Source: Providencia manganoxydans (lineage in GTDB: Bacteria > Pseudomonadota > Gammaproteobacteria > Enterobacterales > Enterobacteriaceae). Taken from it: a stretch of 64,000 bases of DNA. The position numbers and the translations under genes were made by a program. Location of the stretch: the NCBI RefSeq assembly GCF_016618195.1, contig NZ_CP067099.1:1054001-1118000 (forward strand). The letters are read 5' to 3'. Positions 8,877 through 17,159 of this stretch are shown here, piece by piece (within the stretch, counting starts at the first letter, position 1; every line of letters starts with the position of its first letter). Under the pieces are notes generated by a model. That model had not been told where the DNA came from. It was given only the letters and a program-made list of their open reading frames with translations, and searched no databases.

Positions 8877-10136
8877 ATGACATCATTTGCAACCACCACA
8901 AGCCAATATTTAACACCTGAAAATCTACGTGCTCTGCCTGAGCAGTTTGGGACGCCATTATGGGTGTATGACAGCGCCGTTATTATTGAGCGTATACAAC
9001 AGCTCAAAGTATTCGACACGGTGCGTTTTGCACAAAAAGCCTGCTCTAATATCCATATTTTACGTTTGATGCGTGAACATGGTGTCAAAGTCGATTCTGT
9101 TTCACTAGGCGAAATTGAGCGTGCTTTAGTCGCTGGTTTTCAGGCGGGTCGTGAAAAATCAGAAATAGTATTTACGGCTGATGTACTTGATAGAGCGACA
9201 CTAGCACGTGTTACAGAGCTAGATATTCCTGTAAATGCAGGCTCAATCGATATGTTGAGTCAAATTGGTGAACAAAAACAAGGACATCCAATTTGGTTAC
9301 GTATTAACCCAGGCTTTGGTCACGGTCACTCACAAAAAACCAATACAGGTGGTGAAAACAGCAAGCATGGTATCTGGTATCAAGACTTACCAGAGGCACT
9401 CGAACAAATTCGTCGATATGACTTATCGTTAGTCGGATTGCATATGCACATTGGCTCTGGGGTAGATTACCAACATCTAGCCAATGTCTGTGATGCAATG
9501 GTCGAGCAAGTCATTTCGTCAGGTGTTGATATACAGGCGATTTCGGCTGGTGGTGGGCTATCAACACCGTACCGTGAGCAAGATGAAATTATTGATATTC
9601 AACATTATTACAGCCTATGGAATAGTGCTCGTCAGCGTATCGAACAACATTTGGGGCATAATGTTGAACTGGAAATAGAACCGGGACGTTATTTAGTTGC
9701 GGAGTCTGGTGTGTTAATCGCCGAAGTTAGAGCAGTTAAACATATGGGTAGCCGTCATTATGTGCTAGTGGATAGTGGTTTTAATGATTTAATGCGTCCA
9801 GCAATGTATGGCAGCTATCATCATATTTCTGTACTCCCTGCCGATGGACGATCACTCGAAAATAGCGCACAAACAGAAAGTATCATTGCTGGGCCATTAT
9901 GTGAATCAGGTGATGTGTTTACGCAGCAAGAAGGCGGTATGGTGGAAACTCGCTTATTACCAGAGGTGCAGATTGGCGATTATTTAGTGTTCCATGATAC
10001 AGGTGCATACGGTGCTTCCATGTCATCAAACTACAACAGCCGTCCATTATTACCTGAAGTACTACTGATTAATGGTGAGCCAAAACTGATCCGTCGTCGC
10101 CAAACCATCGAAGAGTTATTGGCGCTAGAACTTTAA
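8877..10136 (+). CDS. lysA: Diaminopimelate decarboxylase
   Basis: A PLP-dependent fold-III decarboxylase of 419 residues. It converts meso-diaminopimelate to lysine in the last step of the pathway. The PLP lysine is Lys54 (RFAQKACSN). Other landmarks are GFGHGHSQKTNTGGENSKHG, SAGGGLSTPY, EIEPGRYLV, the active-site CESGDVF and SMSSNYNSRP. The frame is open from a TTG at 8856, but the ATG at 8877 aligns the N-terminus with E. coli LysA. The only Shine-Dalgarno-like sequence (AAGGA, 8858-8862) is about 14 bp away, inside an ERIC-like element. It is divergent from lysR, its presumed activator, and followed by two further ERIC-like copies. Confidence 0.97.
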   Translation: MTSFATTTSQYLTPENLRALPEQFGTPLWVYDSAVIIERIQQLKVFDTVRFAQKACSNIHILRLMREHGVKVDSVSLGEIERALVAGFQAGREKSEIVFTADVLDRATLARVTELDIPVNAGSIDMLSQIGEQKQGHPIWLRINPGFGHGHSQKTNTGGENSKHGIWYQDLPEALEQIRRYDLSLVGLHMHIGSGVDYQHLANVCDAMVEQVISSGVDIQAISAGGGLSTPYREQDEIIDIQHYYSLWNSARQRIEQHLGHNVELEIEPGRYLVAESGVLIAEVRAVKHMGSRHYVLVDSGFNDLMRPAMYGSYHHISVLPADGRSLENSAQTESIIAGPLCESGDVFTQQEGGMVETRLLPEVQIGDYLVFHDTGAYGASMSSNYNSRPLLPEVLLINGEPKLIRRRQTIEELLALEL

Positions 10137-10152
10137 TTCTTGTCTATAAATA

Positions 10153-10224
10153 TATACTGTAAATAATTTGAGATGCAGGTAGGCGTAGTCAACCTCCTGC
10201 ATCTTGAAGCATGACAAGGGGAGA
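10153..10224 (-). repeat. Miniature ERIC-like element forming a hairpin after lysA
   Basis: About 72 bp with both ERIC-like ends (TATACTGTAAATAATTTGAG and CTGCATCTTGAAGCATGAC) but without the core. The inner parts pair as AGATGCAGG with CCTGCATCT, a 9-bp perfect stem 16 bp downstream of the lysA stop region. It may act as, or help form, the lysA transcript end, though no strong T-run follows. Confidence 0.6.
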
Positions 10225-10259
10225 TATTGTCATATTGGTAGTATCTTTTGTTTTCAATA

Positions 10260-10364
10260 TATACCCGAAATTCTCCAAATTTCAGTGTGTTGATAGTTTA
10301 TGTATACTCTACCCGCTCCATCTTCATTTATCGTCTAGCCACACCTTAGTTTATTTTAAGTATA
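10260..10364 (+). repeat. ERIC/IRU-like element downstream of lysA
   Basis: About 105 bp from TATACCCGAAATTCTCCAAA to TTTATTTTAAGTATA. It aligns along its length with the reverse complement of the element at 8772-8874, so lysA is bracketed by inverted copies about 1.4 kb apart. The rest of the 460-bp gap 10137-10596 is very AT-rich, with the mini-element and the paired hairpins listed separately. Confidence 0.72.
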
Positions 10365-10376
10365 AATAATTTTATG

Positions 10377-10430
10377 TTATCTGTTTTTTATCAGATAAAT
10401 AAAAAATAACCTTAATTAGTTATTTTTTAT
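10377..10430. repeat. Two adjacent AT-rich perfect hairpins
   Basis: The first stem is TTATCTG (10377-10383) with CAGATAA (10392-10398). The second is a perfect 12-bp stem, ATAAAAAATAAC (10399-10410) with GTTATTTTTTAT (10419-10430), separated by 8 bp. The run of T in the second arm could end transcription in either direction, but a structural role is equally possible. Confidence 0.5.
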
Positions 10431-10596
10431 CTTATAGTTTAATGAGATAATTTTTTTGTGTTAGCTTTCTGGTAATGATTTAAGTCTAATTTTTAGTTTA
10501 TATATACTGTTATTACTGATTTAATTTATTTTATAATTAAGTTTTATCACGTTTTTTAATTGTTTATAATTTATTTCTTAATTGATGAGGTATTGA

Positions 10597-11229
10597 TTGA
10601 AAATATTCACAATTGTTTTGTTTGTGTTATTTCTATCAGGATGTTGTATTCTTAATAAAGAGCGAGAGGAAATCATCCCTTCATATAGAATGTTAAATTA
10701 TAATTATCCATCTAATTATATTAAATTTGATAATTCTATAAAAGATAAAAATCCAGAGTCTAGAAATTTAAATGATTTTTTAAATGTAAAATTTAAATCT
10801 GAAAATGGCGATGCGGAAAGTAGTTTCTTAATGTCTATGCTACATTATAATGATTCTAATTGTAGTAGTATTATTATATTAGATACTAAACCGAACCAGA
10901 ATTGTCTACTTGCTGTTGAATACCTTAAGAAATCACTTGAGCAAAATCCTGAGTATGATTTAGCACTGTTTGAACTTGGTAAAATGTATGCTGAAGGTAT
11001 TGGGTTCAAAAAAAATCGTCAAAAAGCAGTTTATTATTTAGATAAGGTAATGAATAAGGGGGAAAAAGGTAGTGAATTAGCATGTGAGTATTTGATTTAT
11101 CTTCATATCAGTAATGATGATGGCGAAGGTGTCGATTTAAAACAAGCTCAACATTATGCTGAAATTGGCATGAAAAATGGAAGTCAATTTTGTACTAGGC
11201 ATTACGGTAGCTTTAAAAAACTAGATTAA
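10597..11229 (+). CDS. Putative Sel1-repeat lipoprotein
   Basis: A 210-residue protein that begins with a short signal peptide and the lipobox LSGC (Cys16), so it is predicted to be a lipoprotein. Starting at about residue 100 it has Sel1/TPR-like helical repeats (AVEYLKKSLEQNP, LFELGKMYAEGIGFKK, AVYYLDKVMNKGEKG, QAQHYAEIGMKNG), which usually mediate protein contacts. The middle contains a cysteine-bounded segment (NDSNCSS...PNQNC). The start is a TTG preceded by GAGG at about 7 bp; no ATG fits the signal peptide. It is far more AT-rich than its neighbours. A broken paralogue follows at 11537. I do not recognise a named function. Confidence 0.72.
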   Translation: MKIFTIVLFVLFLSGCCILNKEREEIIPSYRMLNYNYPSNYIKFDNSIKDKNPESRNLNDFLNVKFKSENGDAESSFLMSMLHYNDSNCSSIIILDTKPNQNCLLAVEYLKKSLEQNPEYDLALFELGKMYAEGIGFKKNRQKAVYYLDKVMNKGEKGSELACEYLIYLHISNDDGEGVDLKQAQHYAEIGMKNGSQFCTRHYGSFKKLD

Positions 11230-11272
11230 TAATAGATTAAATATTAATAAAAGGATTTGAAATGGAAATAAA

Positions 11273-11401
11273 TATACTCTAAATAATTTTAGGAGCAGAT
11301 AAGCGACAAGCTAAAGTAGCAGCGGAGCATAGGTAAACTATGTGACTTGGTTAGCTAGATGCAGTTAACACCTCTGCAACTTACAGTATAACGAGTAGAT
11401 A
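11273..11401 (-). repeat. ERIC/IRU-like element between the lipoprotein paralogues
   Basis: About 129 bp in reverse orientation: TATACTCTAAATAATTTTAG at the left, the core AGCGACAAGC and GGAGCATAGGTAAACTATG, and CTGCAACTTACAGTATAACG at the right. It occupies the 307-bp gap (11230-11536) between the intact lipoprotein gene and its broken copy. I see no other feature in that gap. Confidence 0.75.
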
Positions 11402-11536
11402 TCATCTAATAATTACACACCTTACTGCATTAGAAGGAAAACACAGATGAGGGTGAATTAAATATTTAAAATATGATTACCGCTGCTTCATTCTTTTTTA
11501 ATATTTTTTACCTCACAATATTTAATAGGTTCTAGT

Positions 11537-12187
11537 TTGCTTAGATATTTTTACATTATTTTTGTTTTTTTATAAGTGGTTGTATGGGCTGCCAAGAAAC
11601 CTATAAGGAGCGCCCTTCTTATAGAATGCTTGACTATAAATTACCTAAAAAGGAAATCATATATCAAAGTGATCTCAATATATCGGTTAAAGAACCTAGA
11701 ACAATTCAAAATTTTAATCAATTGAAAGATAAAGCTAGGAAAGGTGATGTGTATAGTCATTATCTCTTATATCTTATCTATTTTGATGACTCGAATTGTT
11801 CTGTAAAAAAAACGTGTTCCCAATGAAAATTGTTTATTAGCTATTAATTATTTAAATAACAGCATTGAATTACAACCTGATTTTGAACCTGCGTTATATC
11901 ATTTAGCTATTCTAAATAAAGTTGGTATCGGTATGGATGTTAATTTAGAAAATAGCATTCGCTATTATCAGAAAATTATTGATTTGAATGGAAGATATAG
12001 GGGGGATGCTATTGTATCTCTAGTGGATATCTATTTGTATAACAAAGGTCATATTGATAATAGGGTGAGTAAAGCTAAGTTCTATATTGATATGGGGGCA
12101 AAGGAGGATTGCTTTCAATGTTTACTGTATCAAAAAGATTGGTTGAGTGTTGTTAATAGAATGAATTATTTACATCAATTAAAATAA
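11537..12187 (+). pseudogene. Frameshifted paralogue of the Sel1-repeat lipoprotein
   Basis: Three reading frames together encode a protein parallel to the gene at 10597. From TTG 11537 the frame gives MLRYFYIIFVFL, which stops after a T7 tract (11565-11571). With one extra T it would run into ISGC (a lipobox) and PSYRMLDYKLP, matching PSYRMLNYNYP of the intact copy. The second block (from 11584) ends at 11826 after an A8 tract (about 11794-11802). With one base fewer it would continue as PNENCLLAINYL, matching PNQNCLLAVEYL, then into Sel1-like repeats to 12187. Two homopolymer frameshifts indicate decay, slippage or phase variation, or sequence error. The GC content is as low as that of its neighbour. 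Confidence 0.72.
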
Positions 12188-12207
12188 AACATTAGAACTG
12201 TGGTCGT

Positions 12208-12251
12208 CATAGTGATTTTAAGCTTGTTTATGATATTTTAAAATCACTATG
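12208..12251. terminator. Bidirectional terminator-like inverted repeat
   Basis: A perfect 14-bp inverted repeat, CATAGTGATTTTAA (12208-12221) and TTAAAATCACTATG (12238-12251). It sits between the plus-strand lipoprotein pseudogene and the minus-strand membrane protein gene, where transcripts converge. T-rich arms fit termination in both directions. Confidence 0.6.
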
Positions 12252-12295
12252 ATAATTTAATATTAATTACAAATTATAGCAGTTACAACTTACTT

Positions 12296-12649
12296 TTAAT
12301 ATTGACCTTGTGATGCAATACCCGCTAACATTGCCATCATTGTCGAGAAAAAGAATAAGAAAAATACGACAGAAAATACAACGCTAATAATAAAATAGAT
12401 TAATCCAGCTCTATTCCATGTTTCTTGTACTTTCATGAAGGTTTCTTCTGAATCATAGTCACCATTCTTCCAAGCCCATTCATTACCTTTGAATCCACAA
12501 ACGAACATCCATATTAGATTAAATACTGGTATTAGCATCAATAACGGTAAATAAGATTTATTTCCAAATCCCCAGATGATATTAAACATAAACGCGCCCC
12601 AGTTCCAACGCTTGACCCCTTGTGGTACTTCCTTACTTGAATAAGACAT
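12296..12649 (-). CDS. Small predicted inner-membrane protein, function unknown
   Basis: A 117-residue protein with three or so hydrophobic stretches: MFNIIWGFGNKS, LPLLMLIPVFNLIWMFVCG (about 33-51) and a long C-terminal span (about 83-110). Between them lies a conserved-looking soluble stretch, FKGNEWAWKNGDY. The pattern WNWGAFMFNIIWG...GNEWAWKNG recurs in a widespread family of small uncharacterised membrane proteins that I cannot name with confidence. The ATG has a GGAGAT ribosome-binding site close upstream. It stands alone, facing the lipoprotein pseudogene across a terminator-like repeat. Confidence 0.72.
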   Translation of the reverse strand: MSYSSKEVPQGVKRWNWGAFMFNIIWGFGNKSYLPLLMLIPVFNLIWMFVCGFKGNEWAWKNGDYDSEETFMKVQETWNRAGLIYFIISVVFSVVFFLFFFSTMMAMLAGIASQGQY

Positions 12650-12843
12650 ATGATATCTCCATTAATAAACTTGAGAGTTATTGATTTCACTCGCTACAGT
12701 GAAAATAGCGGGAGATATTAATATAAGAATTGTTTAAGTTAAATTTATTTATATAGTAATAATGTTACTAAAGATGTAATTACTCTTTATTAGAGATGTT
12801 TAAGTCGAATAATGATAATGTTAGTGAAGTTTAATTAAAAAAA

Positions 12844-12877
12844 TAAAAACTAGCCCAATATAAAAGGCTAGTTTTTA
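12844..12877. terminator. Terminator downstream of fadE, probably bidirectional
   Basis: The stem AAAACTAGCC (12846-12855) pairs with GGCTAGTTTT (12866-12875), flanked by an A-run on one side and T-run on the other. It probably ends fadE transcripts arriving on the minus strand. The spacer 12650-13000 otherwise holds one ERIC-like element and the promoter side of the 12296 gene. Confidence 0.65.
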
Positions 12878-12887
12878 TATCATTAAA

Positions 12888-13004
12888 TATACTTGCTATG
12901 CTTCAAATCTGAGAGGGGCTACATTTAGTTAGGCAGGTTACATCGTTTATCTATGTTTCCCGCCTATTTTCATTTGTGCCTGTTTGCCAATTCGAATTAA
13001 TTAA
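12888..13004 (+). repeat. ERIC/IRU-like element overlapping the fadE stop codon
   Basis: It begins TATACTTGCTATGCTTCAAA and runs through GTTTATCTATGTTTCCCGCC to CGAATTAATTAAG. The right end is diverged and overlaps the last codon and stop of fadE (13001-13003), so the element may supply the fadE terminus. Confidence 0.6.
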
Positions 13005-15466
13005 GCAGCTTGTTTCTTTTTAGATTGCTTTTCGTGTTCGCTTTCAGTTTGAGGCTTTTTTGTACTAGCTGTTCCCAATGCTTCGAAATCAAACTCATCA
13101 ACATTGATGGTGCGAAGACGGCTAGCCTCAGCTTTGCGTAGAATATCCGCTTCTTCTTGTGTGATGATATTTTCAGGTAACATTTTCTCTGCCAATTCAT
13201 CTAAGCGAGTGAAGCTAAATTTACGTTCTTTCAAGCGACAAATCCTTTCAAAAATTGGTTCTGCGGCGATGATGTCATACAGGGCCTGATTAACCAAACC
13301 ATGTGGGTTATGTTCAGTTGGTGTTAGATACTGACCACGACCGATCCTATCGCGAGTTTCAGATGGCTCCATCATTAACTGTGCGAGTTTATGATCAAGG
13401 CGATCTGATGGCGCGGACATTGCACGACCAGTAGGGAAGAGCGTAAAACGCATAACACCAGCAACAAACCTATTTGGGAAGTTTTTCAGTAAATCATCAA
13501 TGGCTTTTTCAGATTGGTATAAACAATCTTCGACAGCCCATTTAACTAACGGTAAGTCGGCTTTCTGACGTCCTTCATCTTCATAGCGTTTTAGTGTCGC
13601 GGTAGCTAAATAAAGATGACTAAGAATATCGCCTAAGCGTGCAGAGATGCGCTCACGACGTTTTAAACTACCACCTAACACAGCCATGGAAACGTCAGCT
13701 AGTAAGGCTAGGTTAGCACTTTGACGATTCAACATTTGATAATAACGGCGTGTTTCATCTTTGGTTGGTGCATGACTACCACGGCCATTCGTTAGGCCTA
13801 ACCAGAAGCTACGACATTTATTGCTAAATACGTGGCCAATATGACCAAATACCGCTTTATCAAATTTATGCAGGTTGTTCTCTTGCGCTGCTGCCATTTC
13901 TTCAAGTACATATGGATGGCAACGAATAGCCCCTTGACCAAAGATGATCATACTACGGGTTAAAATATTTGCCCCTTCAACGGTGATTGCAATAGGTGCG
14001 CCTTGATAAGAGCGGCCAACAAAGTTGGATGGGCCAAGGCAGATACCTTTACCGCCAGTGATATCCATGGCATCAATCACAGAGCGTTGACCTCGATGGG
14101 TACAGTGATATTTTACAATTGCGGATAGAACAGCAGGCTTTTCACCTAACATAATACCAGAGGTAATTAAGGTTGCCGCTGCATCCATTAAGTAAGCATT
14201 ACCTGCGATACGAGCTAATGGTTCTTCAATACCTTCCATCTTACCAATTGATAATTTAAATTGGCGACGGATATACGCATAGGCACCTGTTGCCATAGCA
14301 ATACTTTTCAAACTACCGGTTGAGTTTGATGGCAAGGTAATACCACGGCCAACAGATAAACACTCAACAAGCATGCGCCAGCCTTGACCAGCCATTTTTG
14401 GACCGCCAATGATATAATCGATAGGTACGAAAATATCTTGTCCACGAGTTGGCCCGTTCATAAATGGAATATTAAGTGGGAAGTGGCGGTGACCAATTTC
14501 CACCCCTGGGGTGTTAGTCGGGATTAATGCACAGGTAATACCTAGGTGCTTTTCACCACCCAATAAACGATCAGGGTCAGATAATTTAAATGCCAGCCCA
14601 AGAACCGTAGCAATAGGTGCTAGGGTGATATAGCGTTTGTTCCAGTTTAAACGCATACCTAAAACTTGCTCACCTTGCCATTCACCCATACAAACGACGC
14701 CTGTATCAGGGATAGCACCTGCATCAGAGCCCGCCTCTGGACTTGTGAGTGCGAAACAAGGGATTTCTTCACCGGTCGCTAAACCAGGTAAATAACGTTT
14801 TTTCTGCTCATCAGTACCGTAATGTTGCAATAATTCACCGGGACCTAGAGAATTAGGCACCCCAACAGTAATCGCTAGAATACCTGATACGCCAGCCAGT
14901 TTTTGTAGCACTTGTGATTGCGCATAAGCAGAAAATTCAAGGCCGCCGTACTCTTTTTTAATGATCATGGCAAAGAAGCGATGATCACGTAAGTACTGCC
15001 ACACTTCAGGGGTAAGATCCGCCAGCTCATGGCTAACTTCAAAGTCATTAACCATTCCGCAAACAGTTTCAACAGGACCATCAATAAAAGCTTGCTCTTC
15101 AGCGGTCAATTGCGGTTTTGGATAATTATGTAGTTTGTTCCAATCAGGTGCCCCACGGAAAAGATCACCTTCCCACCATGTTGTTCCTGCGTCGATAGCT
15201 TCTTTTTCTGTGCTAGACATAGGTGGCATAACTTTTTGGAACATTTTTAGTGCGCGAGCAGAGAATAATGATTGACGAACTGGTGTAAAAACAAAGGGGA
15301 ATAGCACCAGTGCGACAGGCAGTAACATCCAGTAGCTCCAAACACTTAATAGCCCCATTACTGCGGTATAGGCAAGTAACAGAACGGTACTTAGAACCAA
15401 TGATGTTTTGTGATAACAAAGAACACCGATTAATGCGAGAAAGAGAATAACGCTGAGTAGGGTCAT
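13001..15466 (-). CDS. fadE: Acyl-CoA dehydrogenase FadE
   Basis: An 821-residue FAD-dependent acyl-CoA dehydrogenase (E. coli FadE, 814 aa) that catalyses the first oxidation of fatty acid beta-oxidation. The N-terminal about 55 residues are hydrophobic (two likely membrane spans), as in FadE. The dehydrogenase core follows (ACAD fold, about 90-520: [41 protein letters not shown]), then the long FadE-specific C-terminal domain. The ATG has GGAG close upstream. A FadR-like operator lies just before the gene. It is divergent from gmhA, as in E. coli. The C-terminus is lysine-rich (SKKKQAA) and overlaps an ERIC-like element. Confidence 0.96.
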   Translation of the reverse strand: MTLLSVILFLALIGVLCYHKTSLVLSTVLLLAYTAVMGLLSVWSYWMLLPVALVLFPFVFTPVRQSLFSARALKMFQKVMPPMSSTEKEAIDAGTTWWEGDLFRGAPDWNKLHNYPKPQLTAEEQAFIDGPVETVCGMVNDFEVSHELADLTPEVWQYLRDHRFFAMIIKKEYGGLEFSAYAQSQVLQKLAGVSGILAITVGVPNSLGPGELLQHYGTDEQKKRYLPGLATGEEIPCFALTSPEAGSDAGAIPDTGVVCMGEWQGEQVLGMRLNWNKRYITLAPIATVLGLAFKLSDPDRLLGGEKHLGITCALIPTNTPGVEIGHRHFPLNIPFMNGPTRGQDIFVPIDYIIGGPKMAGQGWRMLVECLSVGRGITLPSNSTGSLKSIAMATGAYAYIRRQFKLSIGKMEGIEEPLARIAGNAYLMDAAATLITSGIMLGEKPAVLSAIVKYHCTHRGQRSVIDAMDITGGKGICLGPSNFVGRSYQGAPIAITVEGANILTRSMIIFGQGAIRCHPYVLEEMAAAQENNLHKFDKAVFGHIGHVFSNKCRSFWLGLTNGRGSHAPTKDETRRYYQMLNRQSANLALLADVSMAVLGGSLKRRERISARLGDILSHLYLATATLKRYEDEGRQKADLPLVKWAVEDCLYQSEKAIDDLLKNFPNRFVAGVMRFTLFPTGRAMSAPSDRLDHKLAQLMMEPSETRDRIGRGQYLTPTEHNPHGLVNQALYDIIAAEPIFERICRLKERKFSFTRLDELAEKMLPENIITQEEADILRKAEASRLRTINVDEFDFEALGTASTKKPQTESEHEKQSKKKQAA

Positions 15467-15488
15467 AGGGAAACTCCTGTCTACTTGT

Positions 15489-15505
15489 AAGAGGTCTGAC
15501 CTGTT
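15489..15505 (-). promoter_or_regulatory. Putative FadR operator upstream of fadE
   Basis: AAGAGGTCTGACCTGTT contains the palindrome AGGTCTGACCT, in good agreement with the enterobacterial FadR site (TGGTCnGACCA-type core). It is 23 bp upstream of the fadE ATG. FadR represses fad genes until long-chain acyl-CoA accumulates. The rest of the 320-bp fadE-gmhA gap must also carry the gmhA promoter, which I could not define. Confidence 0.65.
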
Positions 15506-15786
15506 GTTTCCTTTAATCTATATCCATTAATAAACAATTAGCAACAAATTTACATCTTAATTACAACTTGGCTCACAAAATCGTCAAATACCTCCTTGTG
15601 ATAATTTCAAAAATGGATTTATGGGGGATCTGTAATAACTTAAGTATCGAAAAAGCACTGATTAGCCTTAAATGCCTAAATTTGCACTGAATCAGGTGTA
15701 GAAAGAAAATTAACCCTGTGTAACAATCTGAATAGTTAAAGGGTAATGGTTATTACTCTAAATTATTCAATCTAAGGGGTTATCTC

Positions 15787-16365
15787 ATGTATCAAGACCT
15801 GATCCGTGGTGAACTTTCAGAAGCAGCCGATACGTTGGCGCAATTCCTAAACGACGAAGCAAATATTAAGGCAATTGAGCAAGCGGCAGTGTTACTGGCT
15901 GACTCTTTTAAGGCTGGAGGAAAAGTACTGTCATGTGGTAATGGTGGTTCCCATTGTGATGCTATGCACTTTGCTGAAGAACTCACAGGGCGTTACCGTG
16001 AAAACCGTCCAGGTTACCCTGCTATCGCGATTTCAGATGTCAGCCACCTTTCTTGTGTGAGCAACGATTTTGGTTATGAATTTGTCTTCTCTCGTTTTAT
16101 TGAAGCTGTTGGGAAAGAAGGCGATGTATTGCTTGGCATTTCGACTTCAGGTAATTCAGGCAATATTATTAAAGCTATCAGCGCTGCTCGTGAAAAAGGC
16201 ATGAAAGTGATCACATTGACCGGCAAAGATGGCGGTAAAATGGCGGGCACGGCAGATATTGAAATTCGTGTGCCACATTTTGGTTACGCTGATCGTATTC
16301 AGGAAATTCACATTAAAGTGATCCATATCCTGATCCAGCTAATTGAAAAAGAGATGGTTAAGTAA
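15787..16365 (+). CDS. gmhA: Sedoheptulose-7-phosphate isomerase
   Basis: A 192-residue SIS-domain isomerase that is nearly identical to E. coli GmhA (LpcA). It converts sedoheptulose 7-phosphate to D-glycero-D-manno-heptose 7-phosphate, the first committed step for the heptose of the LPS inner core. Motifs are [17 protein letters not shown] (about 53-69), [10 protein letters not shown] (about 117-126) and the C-terminal [13 protein letters not shown]. The ATG follows AGGGGTTATCTC. It lies next to the class II amidotransferase gene yafJ, as in E. coli, and is divergent from fadE. Confidence 0.97.
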   Translation: MYQDLIRGELSEAADTLAQFLNDEANIKAIEQAAVLLADSFKAGGKVLSCGNGGSHCDAMHFAEELTGRYRENRPGYPAIAISDVSHLSCVSNDFGYEFVFSRFIEAVGKEGDVLLGISTSGNSGNIIKAISAAREKGMKVITLTGKDGGKMAGTADIEIRVPHFGYADRIQEIHIKVIHILIQLIEKEMVK

Positions 16366-16391
16366 TTCTCTGAATGATAGAGGGTCTTGAG

Positions 16392-17159
16392 ATGTGCGAG
16401 TTACTTGGCATGAGTGCTAACGTGCCGACGGATATAAATTTTAGCCTCAGTGGTTTGATCTCACGTGGCGGTCAAACTGGCCCTCATAAAGATGGTTGGG
16501 GGATCACGTTTTATGAGGGGTTAGGTTGTCGCACTTTTAAAGATCCTCAGCCCAGCTTTTTATCTCCTGTTGCGCGTTTTGTGCAGGAGTATCCAATCAA
16601 ATCGGAAACGGTTATTGCTCATATACGGCAAGCTAACCGAGGGGATGTGACCTTAGCCAATACTCATCCATTTACTCGCGAACTTTGGGGGCGTAATTGG
16701 ACGTATGCACATAATGGGCAACTGAAAGGTTATCGCTCGTTGGAGACTGGCTATTATCGACCAATTGGTGAAACTGATAGTGAAAAAGCTTTTTGTTGGA
16801 TCTTAAGTCAGCTTGCTGCTAAATATCCAAAGAAGCCTGCGAATTGGCCGGCTGTATTCCGTTTTATTGGCCAACTTGCTGAGCAATTACGGGCTAAAGG
16901 CGTGTTTAATATGTTGTTATCTGATGGGCGCTACGTCATGGCTTTTTGCTCAACCAATCTATATTGGATCACCCGTAAAGCGCCTTTTGGTAAAGCAAAA
17001 TTGCTCGATCAAGATGTTGAAATTGATTTTCAAAGCTGTACGACACCAACCGATATTGTTTCTGTTATTGCCACACAGCCACTCACTGGCAATGAGAGCT
17101 GGCAAAAGATAGCACCAGGCAGTTTTGTGCTATTTCATCTCGGCCAACGCATATTGTGA
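16392..17159 (+). CDS. yafJ: Class II glutamine amidotransferase YafJ
   Basis: A 255-residue member of the glutamine amidotransferase class II (Ntn-hydrolase) family. The second residue is cysteine (MCELLGMSANVP), which becomes the N-terminal nucleophile once Met is removed. This fixes the start at ATG 16392, preceded by GAGGG, rather than the in-frame ATG at 16374. Other hallmarks are GGQTGPHKDGWGI, HIRQANRGD, the Asn/Gly motif in YAHNGQL and the ETDSE motif. The acceptor substrate of YafJ is not known. It is 26 bp downstream of gmhA and its 3' end overlaps that of the convergent dpaA by 30 bp. Confidence 0.92.
   Translation: MCELLGMSANVPTDINFSLSGLISRGGQTGPHKDGWGITFYEGLGCRTFKDPQPSFLSPVARFVQEYPIKSETVIAHIRQANRGDVTLANTHPFTRELWGRNWTYAHNGQLKGYRSLETGYYRPIGETDSEKAFCWILSQLAAKYPKKPANWPAVFRFIGQLAEQLRAKGVFNMLLSDGRYVMAFCSTNLYWITRKAPFGKAKLLDQDVEIDFQSCTTPTDIVSVIATQPLTGNESWQKIAPGSFVLFHLGQRIL

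Noticed and set aside
8698..9088. Two overlapping minus-strand frames in the lysR-lysA spacer and lysA
   Set aside because: They sit across the ERIC-like element and inside lysA in the opposite strand; no family resemblance.
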